DNA of 64,000 bases from Bacteroidota bacterium (GCA_947479085.1 CANJYB010000002.1:186001-250000); one strand, 5' to 3'. Shown: positions 38,701 through 46,983, counted from the stretch's first letter. Program-made: numbers and translations. Notes: generated by a model from the letters alone, not told the origin.

Positions 38701-38828
38701 TTTGGAGTTAGCTGGTAACAACCTGCACCTTGTGCAGAAGCGTTGCCATTTATCTGGTATTGTGCATTAGCCTGCCTTACAAGATAGAGTATTGATAGTA
38801 TAAAAATGAAACAAACTCGTTTTATCAT
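35766..38828 (-). CDS. Secreted lectin/PKD/P-domain protein with type B T9SS signal
   Basis: 1020 residues. Domains in order: signal peptide (1-22); an L-type lectin-like domain (about 23-228, with FDFTFFVNLG, ADGICFGLQ and LGVYIDTYQN); a PKD domain (about 230-310, WTWDFGDSSP); an Ig-like segment with an inserted proprotein-convertase P-like domain (about 345-500, HTFDGDLIIYLFDPCGN and NGNWLLVVGDDAGGDLGTINNWNI); about five 75-residue Thr-rich Ig-like repeats (TTTYTVTGT-type); a second PKD (about 845-925); and a C-terminal gliding-motility-associated CHU_C domain (VPNAFTPDGDSNNDEF, YNRWGE, HWNG). It is predicted to cross the outer membrane by the T9SS and stay on or leave the surface; binding to glycans is inferred from the lectin fold. 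Confidence 0.88.
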   Translation of the reverse strand: MIKRVCFIFILSILYLVRQANAQYQINGNASAQGAGCYQLTPNSAAQVGSVWNTSLIDLSNPFDFTFFVNLGCDTSGADGICFGLQPLSTNIGISGNGMGLGGVNPSLGVYIDTYQNSMPDFDPWYDHISINSNGDVNHTTANNLSGPVPASSTQFNVEDCINHLLRISWNPTTQTMQVWFDGNLRLTYVGNIIANIFGGNPNVYWGFTGSTGALTNLQSFCIVIIANFSSTFVCQGSPTLFTDISTSGTPITNWTWDFGDSSPIYSGNTAAHQNPSHTYASAGTYTVQESITNSGFGTSTISHTVTVLAPPTVTATGGMTICSGGSVNLTGTVGGPSNVPLTATSSGTNNNVAIPDSGVGFGWTGTGGSFATSTLPVAGLNTGWTLTSITLNISHTFDGDLIIYLFDPCGNSIQLCGNVGGAGDNFTNTTFTPTATATIGSGFSPFNGTFVPSGGAAAWAAFIAASQACGTANGNWLLVVGDDAGGDLGTINNWNIVFSNPAAPTYVWAPTTNMTNATTLTPTVTPTVTTTYTLTATNSFGCSDTAQTTVIIAPSLNVGVNSPTICAGQTTTLNATGATTYTWTAGATNAGADTANVSPAVTTTYTVTGTSGTCTGTAVATVTVSSGLNIIVNSPGVCPGQTATLTATGGTTYVWSAGATSIGINTATANPAVTTTYTVTGTTGTCSGTTTATVNVNPIPLVTVNSTGICTGMTATLTAGGATSYTWSAGATPSGVNTATVSPIVNSTYTVTGTSAGCSNTATATVTVGTSMTLTTTGDTICGGDIAQISASGATTYTWSSGASATGINTAEATPLSNTTYTVTGNNGGCTGTATILVVVNALPVANFTAPLATSEFTPIVNFTNYSINGTQYLWNFGDFANPSSNSSTETNPLHTYSDTGMYCVKLKVTNATCSDSITQCIEIAPEFTFYVPNAFTPDGDSNNDEFYGIGTNIKSYEMSIYNRWGELLFFSNDITKHWNGRGQSGVEIAPQDVYVYVFNIIDNLKNGHRYIGNITLIQ

Positions 38829-38998
38829 TAAATGATTATATTAAATAATTCATAAAATTAATATTAATAAACCATACATCCATTTGTTTGAAATAATACA
38901 ATGGAGTTTTTTATTAACTCTTCTAATTAATAAGACTACTAAAATGGTAGGATAGTTGCATGGAAAGATTACAAAAATTTAAATATTGTAGGTACTAA

Positions 38999-39520
38999 CT
39001 AAAATAGTTCAGTTTGTTTACCAAAAATAGTACTGTTTTCATGGTTAAGCAACCATTCTTTGCGCCAAATACCACCGCTATAACCTACCAACTCACCGGT
39101 ATTCCCAATTACCCTATGGCAGGGAACAATAATACAAATTGGATTCTTTGCATTAGCATTTCCTACAGCCCTATTGGCATTAGCATCGCCCATTTGCTTT
39201 GCAATGTCTAAATAGGACTTAGTTTTTCCGTATGGGATTTTTACCAGTTTACCCCAAACCTTTTTTCTGAATTCGGTTCCTTCGGGATTCAGTTTTAAAT
39301 CAAATTCTCTTCTGTTGTTATTAAAGTATTCATCGAGTTGTTCAATACATTCTAATAATGCAGGATGGATTTTGGTTTTGCCGTTGACAGGCTTTAGTTT
39401 TCTGTCAGCAGGAATGGTTGCAGTTCTTTCAGTAAAATAAAGTGATATTATTCCTTCTTCATTTCCTGTGATTTCAATAGCTCCAATAGGGGAGGAGTAA
39501 TCTGCTTTATGAATATCCAT
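38999..39520 (-). CDS. ogt: Methylated-DNA-protein-cysteine methyltransferase
   Basis: 173 residues from the ATG at 39520 (MDIHKADYSSPIG); a TTG seven codons upstream is less likely. The active site IIVPCHRVIG, with the acceptor Cys, is intact, preceded by FRKKVWGKLVKIPYGKTKSYLDIAKQMG and followed by VGYSGGIWRKEWLLNHE. It repairs O6-alkylguanine by irreversible transfer to its cysteine. Short isolated gene between the lectin protein and the beta-oxidation operon. Confidence 0.95.
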   Translation of the reverse strand: MDIHKADYSSPIGAIEITGNEEGIISLYFTERTATIPADRKLKPVNGKTKIHPALLECIEQLDEYFNNNRREFDLKLNPEGTEFRKKVWGKLVKIPYGKTKSYLDIAKQMGDANANRAVGNANAKNPICIIVPCHRVIGNTGELVGYSGGIWRKEWLLNHENSTIFGKQTELF

Positions 39521-39557
39521 TGGGTTTATTATGTCATGCAAAAGCGTAAATTAATTG

Positions 39558-39630
39558 TCACGCAAAGACGAAAAGAACGCAAAGTTTTTAATTGATATTT
39601 TTCTTTGCGCTCTTTCGGTCTTTACGTGAC
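39558..39630. repeat. 28-bp inverted repeat between ogt and the acyl-CoA dehydrogenase gene
   Basis: Left arm 39558-39585 (GTCACGCAAAGACG...) and right arm 39603-39630 match in 24 of 28 positions when inverted, with a 17-bp T-rich loop. The word is of the CGCAAAGACGCAAAG type widely scattered in Bacteroidota intergenic DNA. It could form a transcription-ending hairpin for the minus-strand fad operon. Confidence 0.75.
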
Positions 39631-39638
39631 ACTCTTTT

Positions 39639-41417
39639 CTAAAAACAATATTTATTTTCAGTAATCAATTTAGCAGCAACAGTTCTGCGGGCTTCAACAG
39701 AATTAAATGCATCAACTTTAGTAAATCTTTTCAGCCCAGTCAACATCATTCGTTGTTCATCTCCGGAAGCAAAATAATTAATGGATTCTTTTCCTGATTT
39801 ATGAATATTGTCTGATGCATCGTTAAGGTAAATCCGCATCATGGCTATTTGCTCCTTACAGGCTTCTTCACCTTTCATTCCTGTTAATTTTTCAACACGT
39901 AACAGAACCGATTCTGCAACATATAGTTCAATCATCATATCCGCTATACTCATCAATACTTCCTGTTCTTTCGCTAATGTCTGCATTAATTTTTGAACTG
40001 CGGCACCCGCTACCATCAATATAGCTTTCTTGAAATTGGATATATAGCTTTTTTCTTTGGAGAACAACGCATCATCTGGAGATTCCATGGAAGGAATGCT
40101 CATTAACTCAGCCGCTACTTTCTGCGCAGGCCCCATCAAATCCAGTTCACCTTTCATAGCACGTTTCAACATCATGTCCATAATCAACATTCGGTTGATT
40201 TCATTTGTCCCTTCAAAAATTCTATTAATACGAGCATCACGATAAGCTCTGTCCATAGGAGCTTCAGCGCTGTATCCCATTCCGCCATAAATCTGAACAC
40301 CTTCATCCACCACATAATCCAATACCTCCGAGCCATGTACTTTTAAAATAGCTGCTTCCACAGCAAACTGTTCCACGCCTTTTAATTTAGCCTTTGCCTC
40401 ATCCATTCCGCCTGCAATTAATGCCTTAATAGCGTCTTCAATATTCTGACTGGCTCTGTATATTGCAGATTCACTGGCATAAATGCGGGTAGCCTGTTCA
40501 GCTAATTTATAACGAATAGCACCATATTTTGAAATAGGCCTACCAAACTGGTTACGTTCATTTGCATATTCCACTGCTTTGGTAACAGTCACTTTACTTC
40601 CACCAATAGCCGCACCAGCCAGTTTTATACGGCCCAGATTTAAAATGTTAACTGCTATTTTAAAACCATTTTGTCTTTCTGATAAAAGGTTCTCCACAGG
40701 CACTTTGCATTCATTAAAAAAAACCTGCCTTGTCGAACTGCCTTTAATACCCATTTTATGCTCTTCAGGATTTAAAGAAATTCCTCCGAATGTTTTCTCG
40801 ACAATAAAAGCAGACAAGTTTGTGTCATCATCTATTTTTGCAAACACTGTGAATATATCAGCAAAACCGCCATTGGTAATCCACATTTTTTGTCCGTTCA
40901 GGATATAATGTTTCCCATCTGCAGATAAGACTGCTTTTGTTTTCCCTGAATTAGCATCCGATCCGGAACCTGGTTCTGTAAGGCAATAGCACGCTTTCCA
41001 CTCACCACTTGCCAGTTTTGGAATGTATTTAGCCTTCTGCTCTGCATTTCCATAATATAAAATTGGTAAAGTTCCTATTCCTGTATGAGCAGAAATGGCT
41101 ACCGCAAATGAATGACCGGCTCCAAGTATTTCTGTAGCAAGCATGGAAGTCGTAAAATCTTTTCCAAAGCCGCCATATTCTTCAGGAACAGAAATACCCA
41201 ATAAGCCAAGCTCTCCGGCTTTATCCAAAAGACCCGGCATAAATCCTTCTTCCTGTGAATCAATCCGGTCGAGGTTGTTCCAAACATTCTGTGCAAGGAA
41301 ATCATGACAGGTCCCCGCTATTAATTGTTGTTCTTCATTCCATTCTTCCGGAATAAAAATATCTTTTGCTTCTGTTTCTTTAATCAGGAATTCACCTCCT
41401 TTGGTACTTGTGCTCAT
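39639..41417 (-). CDS. Acyl-CoA dehydrogenase (long form, FadE-like)
   Basis: 592 residues. FAD and substrate segments typical of the family: CYCLTEPGSGSDAN, KMWITNGGFADIFTVFAKI, HKMGIKGSSTRQVFFNECKVP, QIYGGMGYSAEAPMDRAYRDARINRIFEGTNEINR. A C-terminal extension of about 170 residues makes it the long type, as in VLCAD-like enzymes. It oxidises acyl-CoA to enoyl-CoA with electrons to ETF. It is the last gene of the beta-oxidation unit, separated from the thiolase gene by the S23 cassette. Confidence 0.95.
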   Translation of the reverse strand: MSTSTKGGEFLIKETEAKDIFIPEEWNEEQQLIAGTCHDFLAQNVWNNLDRIDSQEEGFMPGLLDKAGELGLLGISVPEEYGGFGKDFTTSMLATEILGAGHSFAVAISAHTGIGTLPILYYGNAEQKAKYIPKLASGEWKACYCLTEPGSGSDANSGKTKAVLSADGKHYILNGQKMWITNGGFADIFTVFAKIDDDTNLSAFIVEKTFGGISLNPEEHKMGIKGSSTRQVFFNECKVPVENLLSERQNGFKIAVNILNLGRIKLAGAAIGGSKVTVTKAVEYANERNQFGRPISKYGAIRYKLAEQATRIYASESAIYRASQNIEDAIKALIAGGMDEAKAKLKGVEQFAVEAAILKVHGSEVLDYVVDEGVQIYGGMGYSAEAPMDRAYRDARINRIFEGTNEINRMLIMDMMLKRAMKGELDLMGPAQKVAAELMSIPSMESPDDALFSKEKSYISNFKKAILMVAGAAVQKLMQTLAKEQEVLMSIADMMIELYVAESVLLRVEKLTGMKGEEACKEQIAMMRIYLNDASDNIHKSGKESINYFASGDEQRMMLTGLKRFTKVDAFNSVEARRTVAAKLITENKYCF

Positions 41418-41423
41418 AATGTT

Positions 41424-41854
41424 GGATATTAGATGTTAGATATTGGATGTTAAATTAATTGCTTTCTCAAAGTTGATATTAATGAATTAATCATTCTTTC
41501 TAGTTTATTAATAGTAAGAGTAAAGATCTCTAAATCTTCTTTTGTTATATAAGTGAATTCAAACGCTAAAATCATTTGTGTTTCAAGTTCGAAACAAGAG
41601 CCAATTGCAATATTAAGAAATTGTGTAAAGTCTTTATTACTATTTCTCCCTGCTCCTTCTGCAATATTTGATGGTATCGAAACCGCTGCTCTATTCATTT
41701 GAGATGTTAAACCGTACATTTCGGAAGAAGGAAATACTTTGGTTAGATTATATGTCAATTTAGTTATTTCCATTGCCTCTTGCCAAATTTTCAATTCTCT
41801 AAAATTATGCATACTGTTCTCTTTTTAATATCCAATGCCTAAAATCTAATATCC
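41424..41854. mobile_element. Inverted-repeat-bounded cassette carrying an S23 gene
   Basis: Arm 41424-41453 (begins GGATATTAGATGTTAG) and arm 41825-41854 match in 26 of 30 positions in inverted orientation. They enclose just the 120-residue four-helix-bundle gene; the left arm covers its stop codon. The right arm ends 2 bp before the thiolase stop and the left arm lies 6 bp before the dehydrogenase start, so the cassette fills the intergenic gap exactly. No transposase is present. Interpretation as a mobilised unit is inference. Confidence 0.45.
41450..41812 (-). CDS. Four-helix-bundle protein (S23 / 23S rRNA-intervening-sequence family)
   Basis: 120 residues. Pattern HNFRELKIWQEAMEITKLTYNLTKVFPSSEMYGLTSQMNRAAVSIPSNIAEGAGRNSNKDF is diagnostic for the S23/IVS protein family. 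Members were first found in intervening sequences of 23S rRNA genes and are common as isolated genes in Bacteroidota; their activity is unknown. They are structurally akin to Avd accessory proteins of diversity-generating retroelements, but no reverse transcriptase is here. It is enclosed by a 30-bp inverted repeat and sits between thiolase and dehydrogenase genes. Confidence 0.93.
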   Translation of the reverse strand: MHNFRELKIWQEAMEITKLTYNLTKVFPSSEMYGLTSQMNRAAVSIPSNIAEGAGRNSNKDFTQFLNIAIGSCFELETQMILAFEFTYITKEDLEIFTLTINKLERMINSLISTLRKQLI

Positions 41855-41856
41855 GG

Positions 41857-43032
41857 CTAAAGGATTTCAAAAACACCTGCAGCACCTTGCCCGGTGCCAA
41901 CACACATGGAAACAATTCCGTATTTTTTATTTCTTCTTTTTAATTCATTAAATAACTGAACAGACAATTTAGCACCGGTGCAACCCAATGGATGCCCCAG
42001 AGAAATAGCTCCGCCATTTACATTTACAATTTCCTGGTTCAAATTTAATTCCCTGCAAACCGCTAATGATTGAGAAGCGAAGGCCTCGTTCAATTCTATT
42101 AAATCAATTTGATTCAAACTCATTCCGGCTAATTTTAATGCCTTTGGAATAGCCACAATTGGACCTATTCCCATTATGCGGGGAGGAACTCCTGCTGCTG
42201 CAAAACTTACCATTCTTGCAATTGGTTTCAGGTTGTTTTCTTTCAGAAATTTTTCTGATACTACCATTACAAATGCTGCCCCATCACTTGTTTGGGAGGA
42301 GTTTCCGGCTGTAACACTTCCTTTCGCATCAAACACCGGTTTTAACTTAGCCAGCGCATCCAATGTGGTATCGGCTCTAGGTCCTTCATCCGTATCAACA
42401 ATAAAATCTTTGGTCTTTTTCTTTTCATCAACATCCACAAAGGTTTCAGAAACTTTTATCGGAACGATTTCTTCTTTGAATTTACCTTCTTTAATGGCTT
42501 TGATGGCTTTCTGATGGGAGTTTAATGAAAACGCATCCTGGTCCTCCCTGCTCACTTTATATTCTGTTGCTACCGCTTCTGCCGTTAGTCCCATGCCCCA
42601 GTAGTGGTCGGGGTGAGCCAATGCCACGCCTGAATGAGGAACAATTCTCCATCCCCCCATAGGTATTAAACTCATGCTCTCAGCACCACCGGCAATAATA
42701 CAATCGGCCATACCTGCATGTATTTTTGCGGAAGCAATAGAAATGGTTTCCAGTCCTGATGCACAATAACGATTTACGGTTACTCCTGCTATCTTATCAG
42801 AATTAAATGCCATCAGCGAAATTAATCGAGCCATATTTAACCCTTGTTCTGCTTCCGGCATTGCATTACCTACTATCAAATCATCCACCTGTTCAGGGGC
42901 AATATTTGGAACTGAAGCCATCAAATGCTTTATTACATCTGACGCTAAGTCATCTGGCCTTGTGAATCTAAATCCTCCTCGGTTGGCTTTACCAACTGCT
43001 GTACGAAAACCTGCTACTATGTATGCGTTCAT
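41857..43032 (-). CDS. Acetyl-CoA acyltransferase (thiolase, FadA-like)
   Basis: 391 residues. Nucleophile Cys in VNRYCASGLETISIA (near 90), second active-site region GGAISLGHPLGCTGAK (near 345) and the final SMCVGTGQGAAGVFE (near 380). It cleaves 3-ketoacyl-CoA to acetyl-CoA and a shortened acyl-CoA. Located downstream of the FadB-like gene with a toxin-antitoxin pair between them; the gap to hepT is only 10 bp, so all are probably on one message. Confidence 0.95.
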   Translation of the reverse strand: MNAYIVAGFRTAVGKANRGGFRFTRPDDLASDVIKHLMASVPNIAPEQVDDLIVGNAMPEAEQGLNMARLISLMAFNSDKIAGVTVNRYCASGLETISIASAKIHAGMADCIIAGGAESMSLIPMGGWRIVPHSGVALAHPDHYWGMGLTAEAVATEYKVSREDQDAFSLNSHQKAIKAIKEGKFKEEIVPIKVSETFVDVDEKKKTKDFIVDTDEGPRADTTLDALAKLKPVFDAKGSVTAGNSSQTSDGAAFVMVVSEKFLKENNLKPIARMVSFAAAGVPPRIMGIGPIVAIPKALKLAGMSLNQIDLIELNEAFASQSLAVCRELNLNQEIVNVNGGAISLGHPLGCTGAKLSVQLFNELKRRNKKYGIVSMCVGTGQGAAGVFEIL

Positions 43033-43042
43033 TGTTTTTAGT

Positions 43043-43456
43043 TTATTCAGTAATCTTTTCTAAAACTATCTTCATTAATTCTAAATGTTGAGGAAGGCGT
43101 TTGTAAACTTCTTCAAAATAATTTTCGTTGTAAATATGGCTTAATATGTTTCGATCATCAACTAAGCGAATTAACTTTTCAAATTGCTGTTCGTTTATGT
43201 AATTATTTTTAAAAAGTTCCCTGTAAATACTTTTTGGTGATGCAATTATTATCCCATGCTTTTCGGACAACAACACTTTAGTTGTTTTCCATAATAATTC
43301 CGAACAATATTCAAATTTCTGAATCTGTCCATTTTTAACTACATCAGAAATTATTTCCGTAAACGAAAATAAATCTATTTTCATTGCTTCAGAAAATCCT
43401 TTCACGGCTTTCTGCAGTTCAGCTATTTTACTGTTATATTTTTCGGGCAATTCCAT
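43043..43456 (-). CDS. hepT: HepT-like HEPN protein (nucleotidyltransferase substrate-binding family)
   Basis: 137 residues, all-helical. The HEPN ribonuclease motif RX4HXY is present at Arg102, His107, Tyr109 (DDRNILSHIY). Family HI0074. In known pairs the HEPN protein is the toxic RNase and is inactivated by AMPylation of its Tyr by the MNT partner. It overlaps the partner gene by 34 bp. Inserted between the FadB-like and thiolase genes. Confidence 0.85.
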   Translation of the reverse strand: MELPEKYNSKIAELQKAVKGFSEAMKIDLFSFTEIISDVVKNGQIQKFEYCSELLWKTTKVLLSEKHGIIIASPKSIYRELFKNNYINEQQFEKLIRLVDDRNILSHIYNENYFEEVYKRLPQHLELMKIVLEKITE

Positions 43457-43746
43457 ATCATTATATGTTCTAAAGCAATTTCTCTGAAATCAGGAGATAC
43501 TTTTTTAAAATCAATTAAATCAACAGTGTAAGGAATAATAGATTCTTCCAATTCATCTTCAATAGTTGACTTAATCATTATTGGTAATTCTTTCTCGCCC
43601 ATAAATCCAATATCAATATCCGATGTTCTGTTATATTTTCCATTTGCCCTTGACCCGAATAAAAACACAGCAAAATCATCCTTTGGAACATATTTTAAAA
43701 TAATTTCCTTTGCAATTTTAAGGTATTTTGTTTCCGGTGAAATCAT
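43423..43746 (-). CDS. mntA: MntA-like minimal nucleotidyltransferase antitoxin
   Basis: 107 residues. The nucleotidyltransferase motif GSX10DXD is intact (Gly31-Ser32, Asp43, Asp45 in FLFGSRANGKYNRTSDIDI), followed by a third acidic region VDLIDF. It probably adds AMP to the HepT partner. It starts 3 bp after the stop of the FadB-like gene, so expression is tied to the beta-oxidation message unless an internal promoter exists. Confidence 0.85.
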   Translation of the reverse strand: MISPETKYLKIAKEIILKYVPKDDFAVFLFGSRANGKYNRTSDIDIGFMGEKELPIMIKSTIEDELEESIIPYTVDLIDFKKVSPDFREIALEHIMIWNCPKNITVK

Positions 43747-43749
43747 TAT

Positions 43750-46128
43750 TTAATTCCTTAAAATCTTCCCTCCACTGATTATTGACTGCAAGCGTTCCAA
43801 TGTTTTGCGTTCTCCACAAAGAGATAAGAACGCTTCTCTTTCCAAATCCAATAAGTATTGTTCACTCACTAAAGTAGGTGCAGATAAATCACCACCGCAT
43901 AAAACCCAGGCTAACTTCTGCGAAATTTTTGCATCGTGTTCGCTGATGTAATTTCCTGATAACATGGAATTGGCACCCAGATAGGCTAAGCCTAAAGCCT
44001 GTTTGCCGAGTACACGTATATCTTTTCTGTAAATTGGTTTGGTATATCCTTCATTTGCAAGTTCAATACATTCGGCTTTTGCTTCTGTCAATAAACGATT
44101 GCGGGATGGCACCACAATGTCTCTCCCTTTTCTTAAATAACCTAAATCAAATGCCTCGTAAGCAGAGGTAGAAACTTTAGCCTGACCAATCGTTAAAAAG
44201 CGTTCCCTGAAATTATTCAGTTCAATATCTCCTTCCTGTAATTCATCCGAAAGCCTTACAGCAAACTCTTTTGTTCCTCCACCTCCTGGAATTAAACCAA
44301 CTCCAAATTCAACTAATCCCATGTATGTTTCGGCATGAGCCACTACTTTATCTGAATGTAAACTCATCTCGCAGGCACCACCCAGCGCCATATTATGAGG
44401 GGCTACTACCACCGGTATGGATGAATACCGAACCCGCATCATGGTATTTTGAAATGTTTTGATAGCAAAATTCAGTTCATCGTATTCCTGCTCCACTGCC
44501 ATCATAAATATCATTCCCACATTTGCTCCTGCACTGAAATTCGCCCCTTCGTTTGAAATGACCAGACCCTTGAAATCTTTTTCAGCAATCTCAATGGCCT
44601 TATTAATTCCTTCTATTACTTCGGCACCTATGGAATTCATTTTGGTATTCCATTCAATATTCACTATGCCATCACCAATATCGGTAAGCGTTGCACCGGT
44701 ATTTTTCCAGACTGTTTTGTTTCCTCTAATATTATCAAGTAAGATAAATGCTTCGGTACCCGAAATGGTTTTATAGGATTTAGAAGGAATATCGTAATAT
44801 TTCCTGTTTCCGTTTTCCACCTTATAGAAAGATGTGGTACCACTTGCCAGCATATCGTAAATCCATTGTGCAGGTTTGTTTCCTGCCGCTTCCATTGCTT
44901 TTACTGTTTCAGCTACTCCTAAAGTATCCCATGCTTCAAATGGTCCGAGTTCCCATGCAAAACCGGCATTCATAGCCGCATCTATTTTGTATAACTCATC
45001 CGTAATTTCGGGAATACGATTGCTTACATAGGCAAACAAACCATAAAAGGATGCACGATAAAATTCGCCTGCTTTGTCCTTTCCTGCAAGCAGCACTTTC
45101 ATGCGGTCTTTTAAATTATCTATTGTCTTGGTTAATTCGAGAGTTGCAAATTTTGCTTTCTGAGATGGTTTGTATTCTAATGTTTTTAAATCCAGAGAAT
45201 GTATTTCTGATTTTCCTCCCGCTCCTTTTACTTTCTTAAAAAACCCCTGTTCTGTTTTACTTCCCAGCCATTTGTTTTCTACCATTTTGGCAACAAATCC
45301 CGGTATTTTAAATTCCTCGATTGCTTCATCAGTCGGGCAACTGGCAGCCACTCCATTGGCTACATGAACCAAAGTATCTAAACCTACCACATCACAGGTG
45401 CGAAAGGTAGCAGACTTAGGCCTGCCCAAAACAGGACCTGTCAGTTTATCTACCTCATCAATGGTTAATCCCATTTTTTCTACCAGGTGAAATAAACTCA
45501 TGATGCCAAATACTCCTATTCTGTTTGCAATAAAAGCAGGGGTATCTTTACACAATACTGTTGTTTTACCAAGGTAAAGTTCTCCGTAACTCATCAAAAA
45601 GTCAATTACTTCGGGTGATGTTTTAGGAGAAGGAATTATTTCAAGTAAGCGTAAATATCGTGGTGGATTGAAAAAGTGAGAGCCACAGAAGTTCTTTTGA
45701 AAGTCTTCACTTCTGCCTTCATCCATTAGGTGAATAGGAATGCCGGAAGTGTTTGACGTAACCAATGTACCCGGTTTGCGGAATTGTTCGACCTTTTCAA
45801 ACACCTGCTTTTTAATATCCAGCCGTTCTATTACTACCTCTATAATCCAATCGCAGGTAGCAATGTCTTTCATGTTATCATCAAAGTTTCCGGTGGTTAT
45901 TCGCTTTGCAAACAATTTGCGGTAAATAGGGGAGGGATTCGACTTTAATGCAAATGCCAGGGCATCGTCTACTATTTTATTTCGTGATTTTTTATCTGCT
46001 GCGGCATCTTTAGGAACTATGTCGAGGAGGATAACTTCCACACCTATGTTGGCAAAATGGCAGGCAATGCGGCTTCCCATTACTCCTGAACCTAGCACTG
46101 CTACTTTTTTAATACTTCGTGCGCTCAT
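43750..46128 (-). CDS. 3-hydroxyacyl-CoA dehydrogenase / enoyl-CoA hydratase (FadB-like)
   Basis: 792 residues. The NAD-binding domain comes first (VAVLGSGVMGSRIACHFANIGVEVILLD), followed by the HAD C-terminal domains (about 190-410). The crotonase domain is at the C-terminal side (about 470-690: FSAGANVG, ALGGACEMSLHSDKVVAH, VGLIPGGGGTKEF). This order, dehydrogenase before hydratase, is the reverse of E. coli FadB. It catalyses hydration and NAD-dependent oxidation in beta-oxidation. First gene of the operon. Confidence 0.94.
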   Translation of the reverse strand: MSARSIKKVAVLGSGVMGSRIACHFANIGVEVILLDIVPKDAAADKKSRNKIVDDALAFALKSNPSPIYRKLFAKRITTGNFDDNMKDIATCDWIIEVVIERLDIKKQVFEKVEQFRKPGTLVTSNTSGIPIHLMDEGRSEDFQKNFCGSHFFNPPRYLRLLEIIPSPKTSPEVIDFLMSYGELYLGKTTVLCKDTPAFIANRIGVFGIMSLFHLVEKMGLTIDEVDKLTGPVLGRPKSATFRTCDVVGLDTLVHVANGVAASCPTDEAIEEFKIPGFVAKMVENKWLGSKTEQGFFKKVKGAGGKSEIHSLDLKTLEYKPSQKAKFATLELTKTIDNLKDRMKVLLAGKDKAGEFYRASFYGLFAYVSNRIPEITDELYKIDAAMNAGFAWELGPFEAWDTLGVAETVKAMEAAGNKPAQWIYDMLASGTTSFYKVENGNRKYYDIPSKSYKTISGTEAFILLDNIRGNKTVWKNTGATLTDIGDGIVNIEWNTKMNSIGAEVIEGINKAIEIAEKDFKGLVISNEGANFSAGANVGMIFMMAVEQEYDELNFAIKTFQNTMMRVRYSSIPVVVAPHNMALGGACEMSLHSDKVVAHAETYMGLVEFGVGLIPGGGGTKEFAVRLSDELQEGDIELNNFRERFLTIGQAKVSTSAYEAFDLGYLRKGRDIVVPSRNRLLTEAKAECIELANEGYTKPIYRKDIRVLGKQALGLAYLGANSMLSGNYISEHDAKISQKLAWVLCGGDLSAPTLVSEQYLLDLEREAFLSLCGERKTLERLQSIISGGKILRN

Positions 46129-46207
46129 ACTAATTTTGTTTGGTATCTTGTCAATTAATCATAGATAACACCTGTTATTTAGGTCAACAGGAAATTATCA
46201 GTTTGTT

Positions 46208-46215
46208 CAAAATTA
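46208..46215 (-). promoter_or_regulatory. -7 promoter box of the beta-oxidation operon
   Basis: Minus-strand TAATTTTG, a perfect TAnnTTTG, 80 bp upstream of the FadB-like ATG. No -33 TTG at the usual distance. Confidence 0.35.
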
Positions 46216-46275
46216 CGAATAAAAGAGTTTAGAAAGGAGTTTTGTAAAATAAATTTACCATTGCTGACAAACAAC

Positions 46276-46983
46276 CTACTTTACAATTTCAAACTTATCA
46301 TTTTGTAAGGTAAGCAATAGCCAGGGACGTTTAATCCTCACCATACTTAAAAGGGTTAACGGGTGGCCTTTTTTTCCTACTATTTCCTCTTCAAAAATTT
46401 CAGGTGGAATTTTCACTTCAATTTCATCATTTATTTTCGAAAATTCCACAAAGGTTATCGGAATGGAATAATTAGGGTTTACCTCCTGACGCTGGCAATA
46501 GGCAGAATCGAAAAATAACTTAACGGGGAATGAATCAGCTATTGGTTTTGCAATGGTTAATTTCCCGTCTTTGTAAGTATAAAACTTAAGTGTCTGTTCT
46601 TTCCAGTCGTTTTTAAACCAGCCATCCACAGCAATTAATGATTCACCTGTGGACAATGTCCAGACTTTAACATCCATATTAACTTCTTCACTTTTGCAGC
46701 ATAAAAGACGGTTTTTTTCATTTTCAGAAATAATACGAAAACGGGGGTCCTGGCTGGTAAATGTTCTTTTCTGTGCATCAAAGTTGGCAATCATTTTTGT
46801 TCGTTCTCTTACCGGGAAAGAATCTTTTTCAGCAAAATTCAGCTCTTTAATAGAGGTAAAAACACTGTCAGGAAGTAAAAGGAAAAAGTCGATTACGGTT
46901 TGCGGCTGCTGTGCGAAAGAAGATTTAGTAGTAAATAAAAGGGAACAAAAAATGAATAAAACGTGTAGTAAAGTTTGTTTCAT
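46276..46983 (-). CDS. Secreted protein of unknown function (weakly DUF3256-like)
   Basis: 235 residues with a clear signal peptide (about 1-24, ending SSFAQQ). The start of the mature part, VIDFFLLLPDSVFTSI, and the two-lobed layout are reminiscent of DUF3256 of Bacteroidota, but I am not certain. Other segments: MDVKVWTLSTGESLIAVDGWF and TFVEFSKINDEIEVKIPPEIFEEE. Probably periplasmic. Single gene upstream of the fad operon. Confidence 0.65.
   Translation of the reverse strand: MKQTLLHVLFIFCSLLFTTKSSFAQQPQTVIDFFLLLPDSVFTSIKELNFAEKDSFPVRERTKMIANFDAQKRTFTSQDPRFRIISENEKNRLLCCKSEEVNMDVKVWTLSTGESLIAVDGWFKNDWKEQTLKFYTYKDGKLTIAKPIADSFPVKLFFDSAYCQRQEVNPNYSIPITFVEFSKINDEIEVKIPPEIFEEEIVGKKGHPLTLLSMVRIKRPWLLLTLQNDKFEIVK

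Noticed and set aside
41450-41812. Diversity-generating retroelement (Avd-like protein)
   Set aside because: The protein matches the S23 pattern, and no reverse transcriptase, template repeat or variable repeat is visible.
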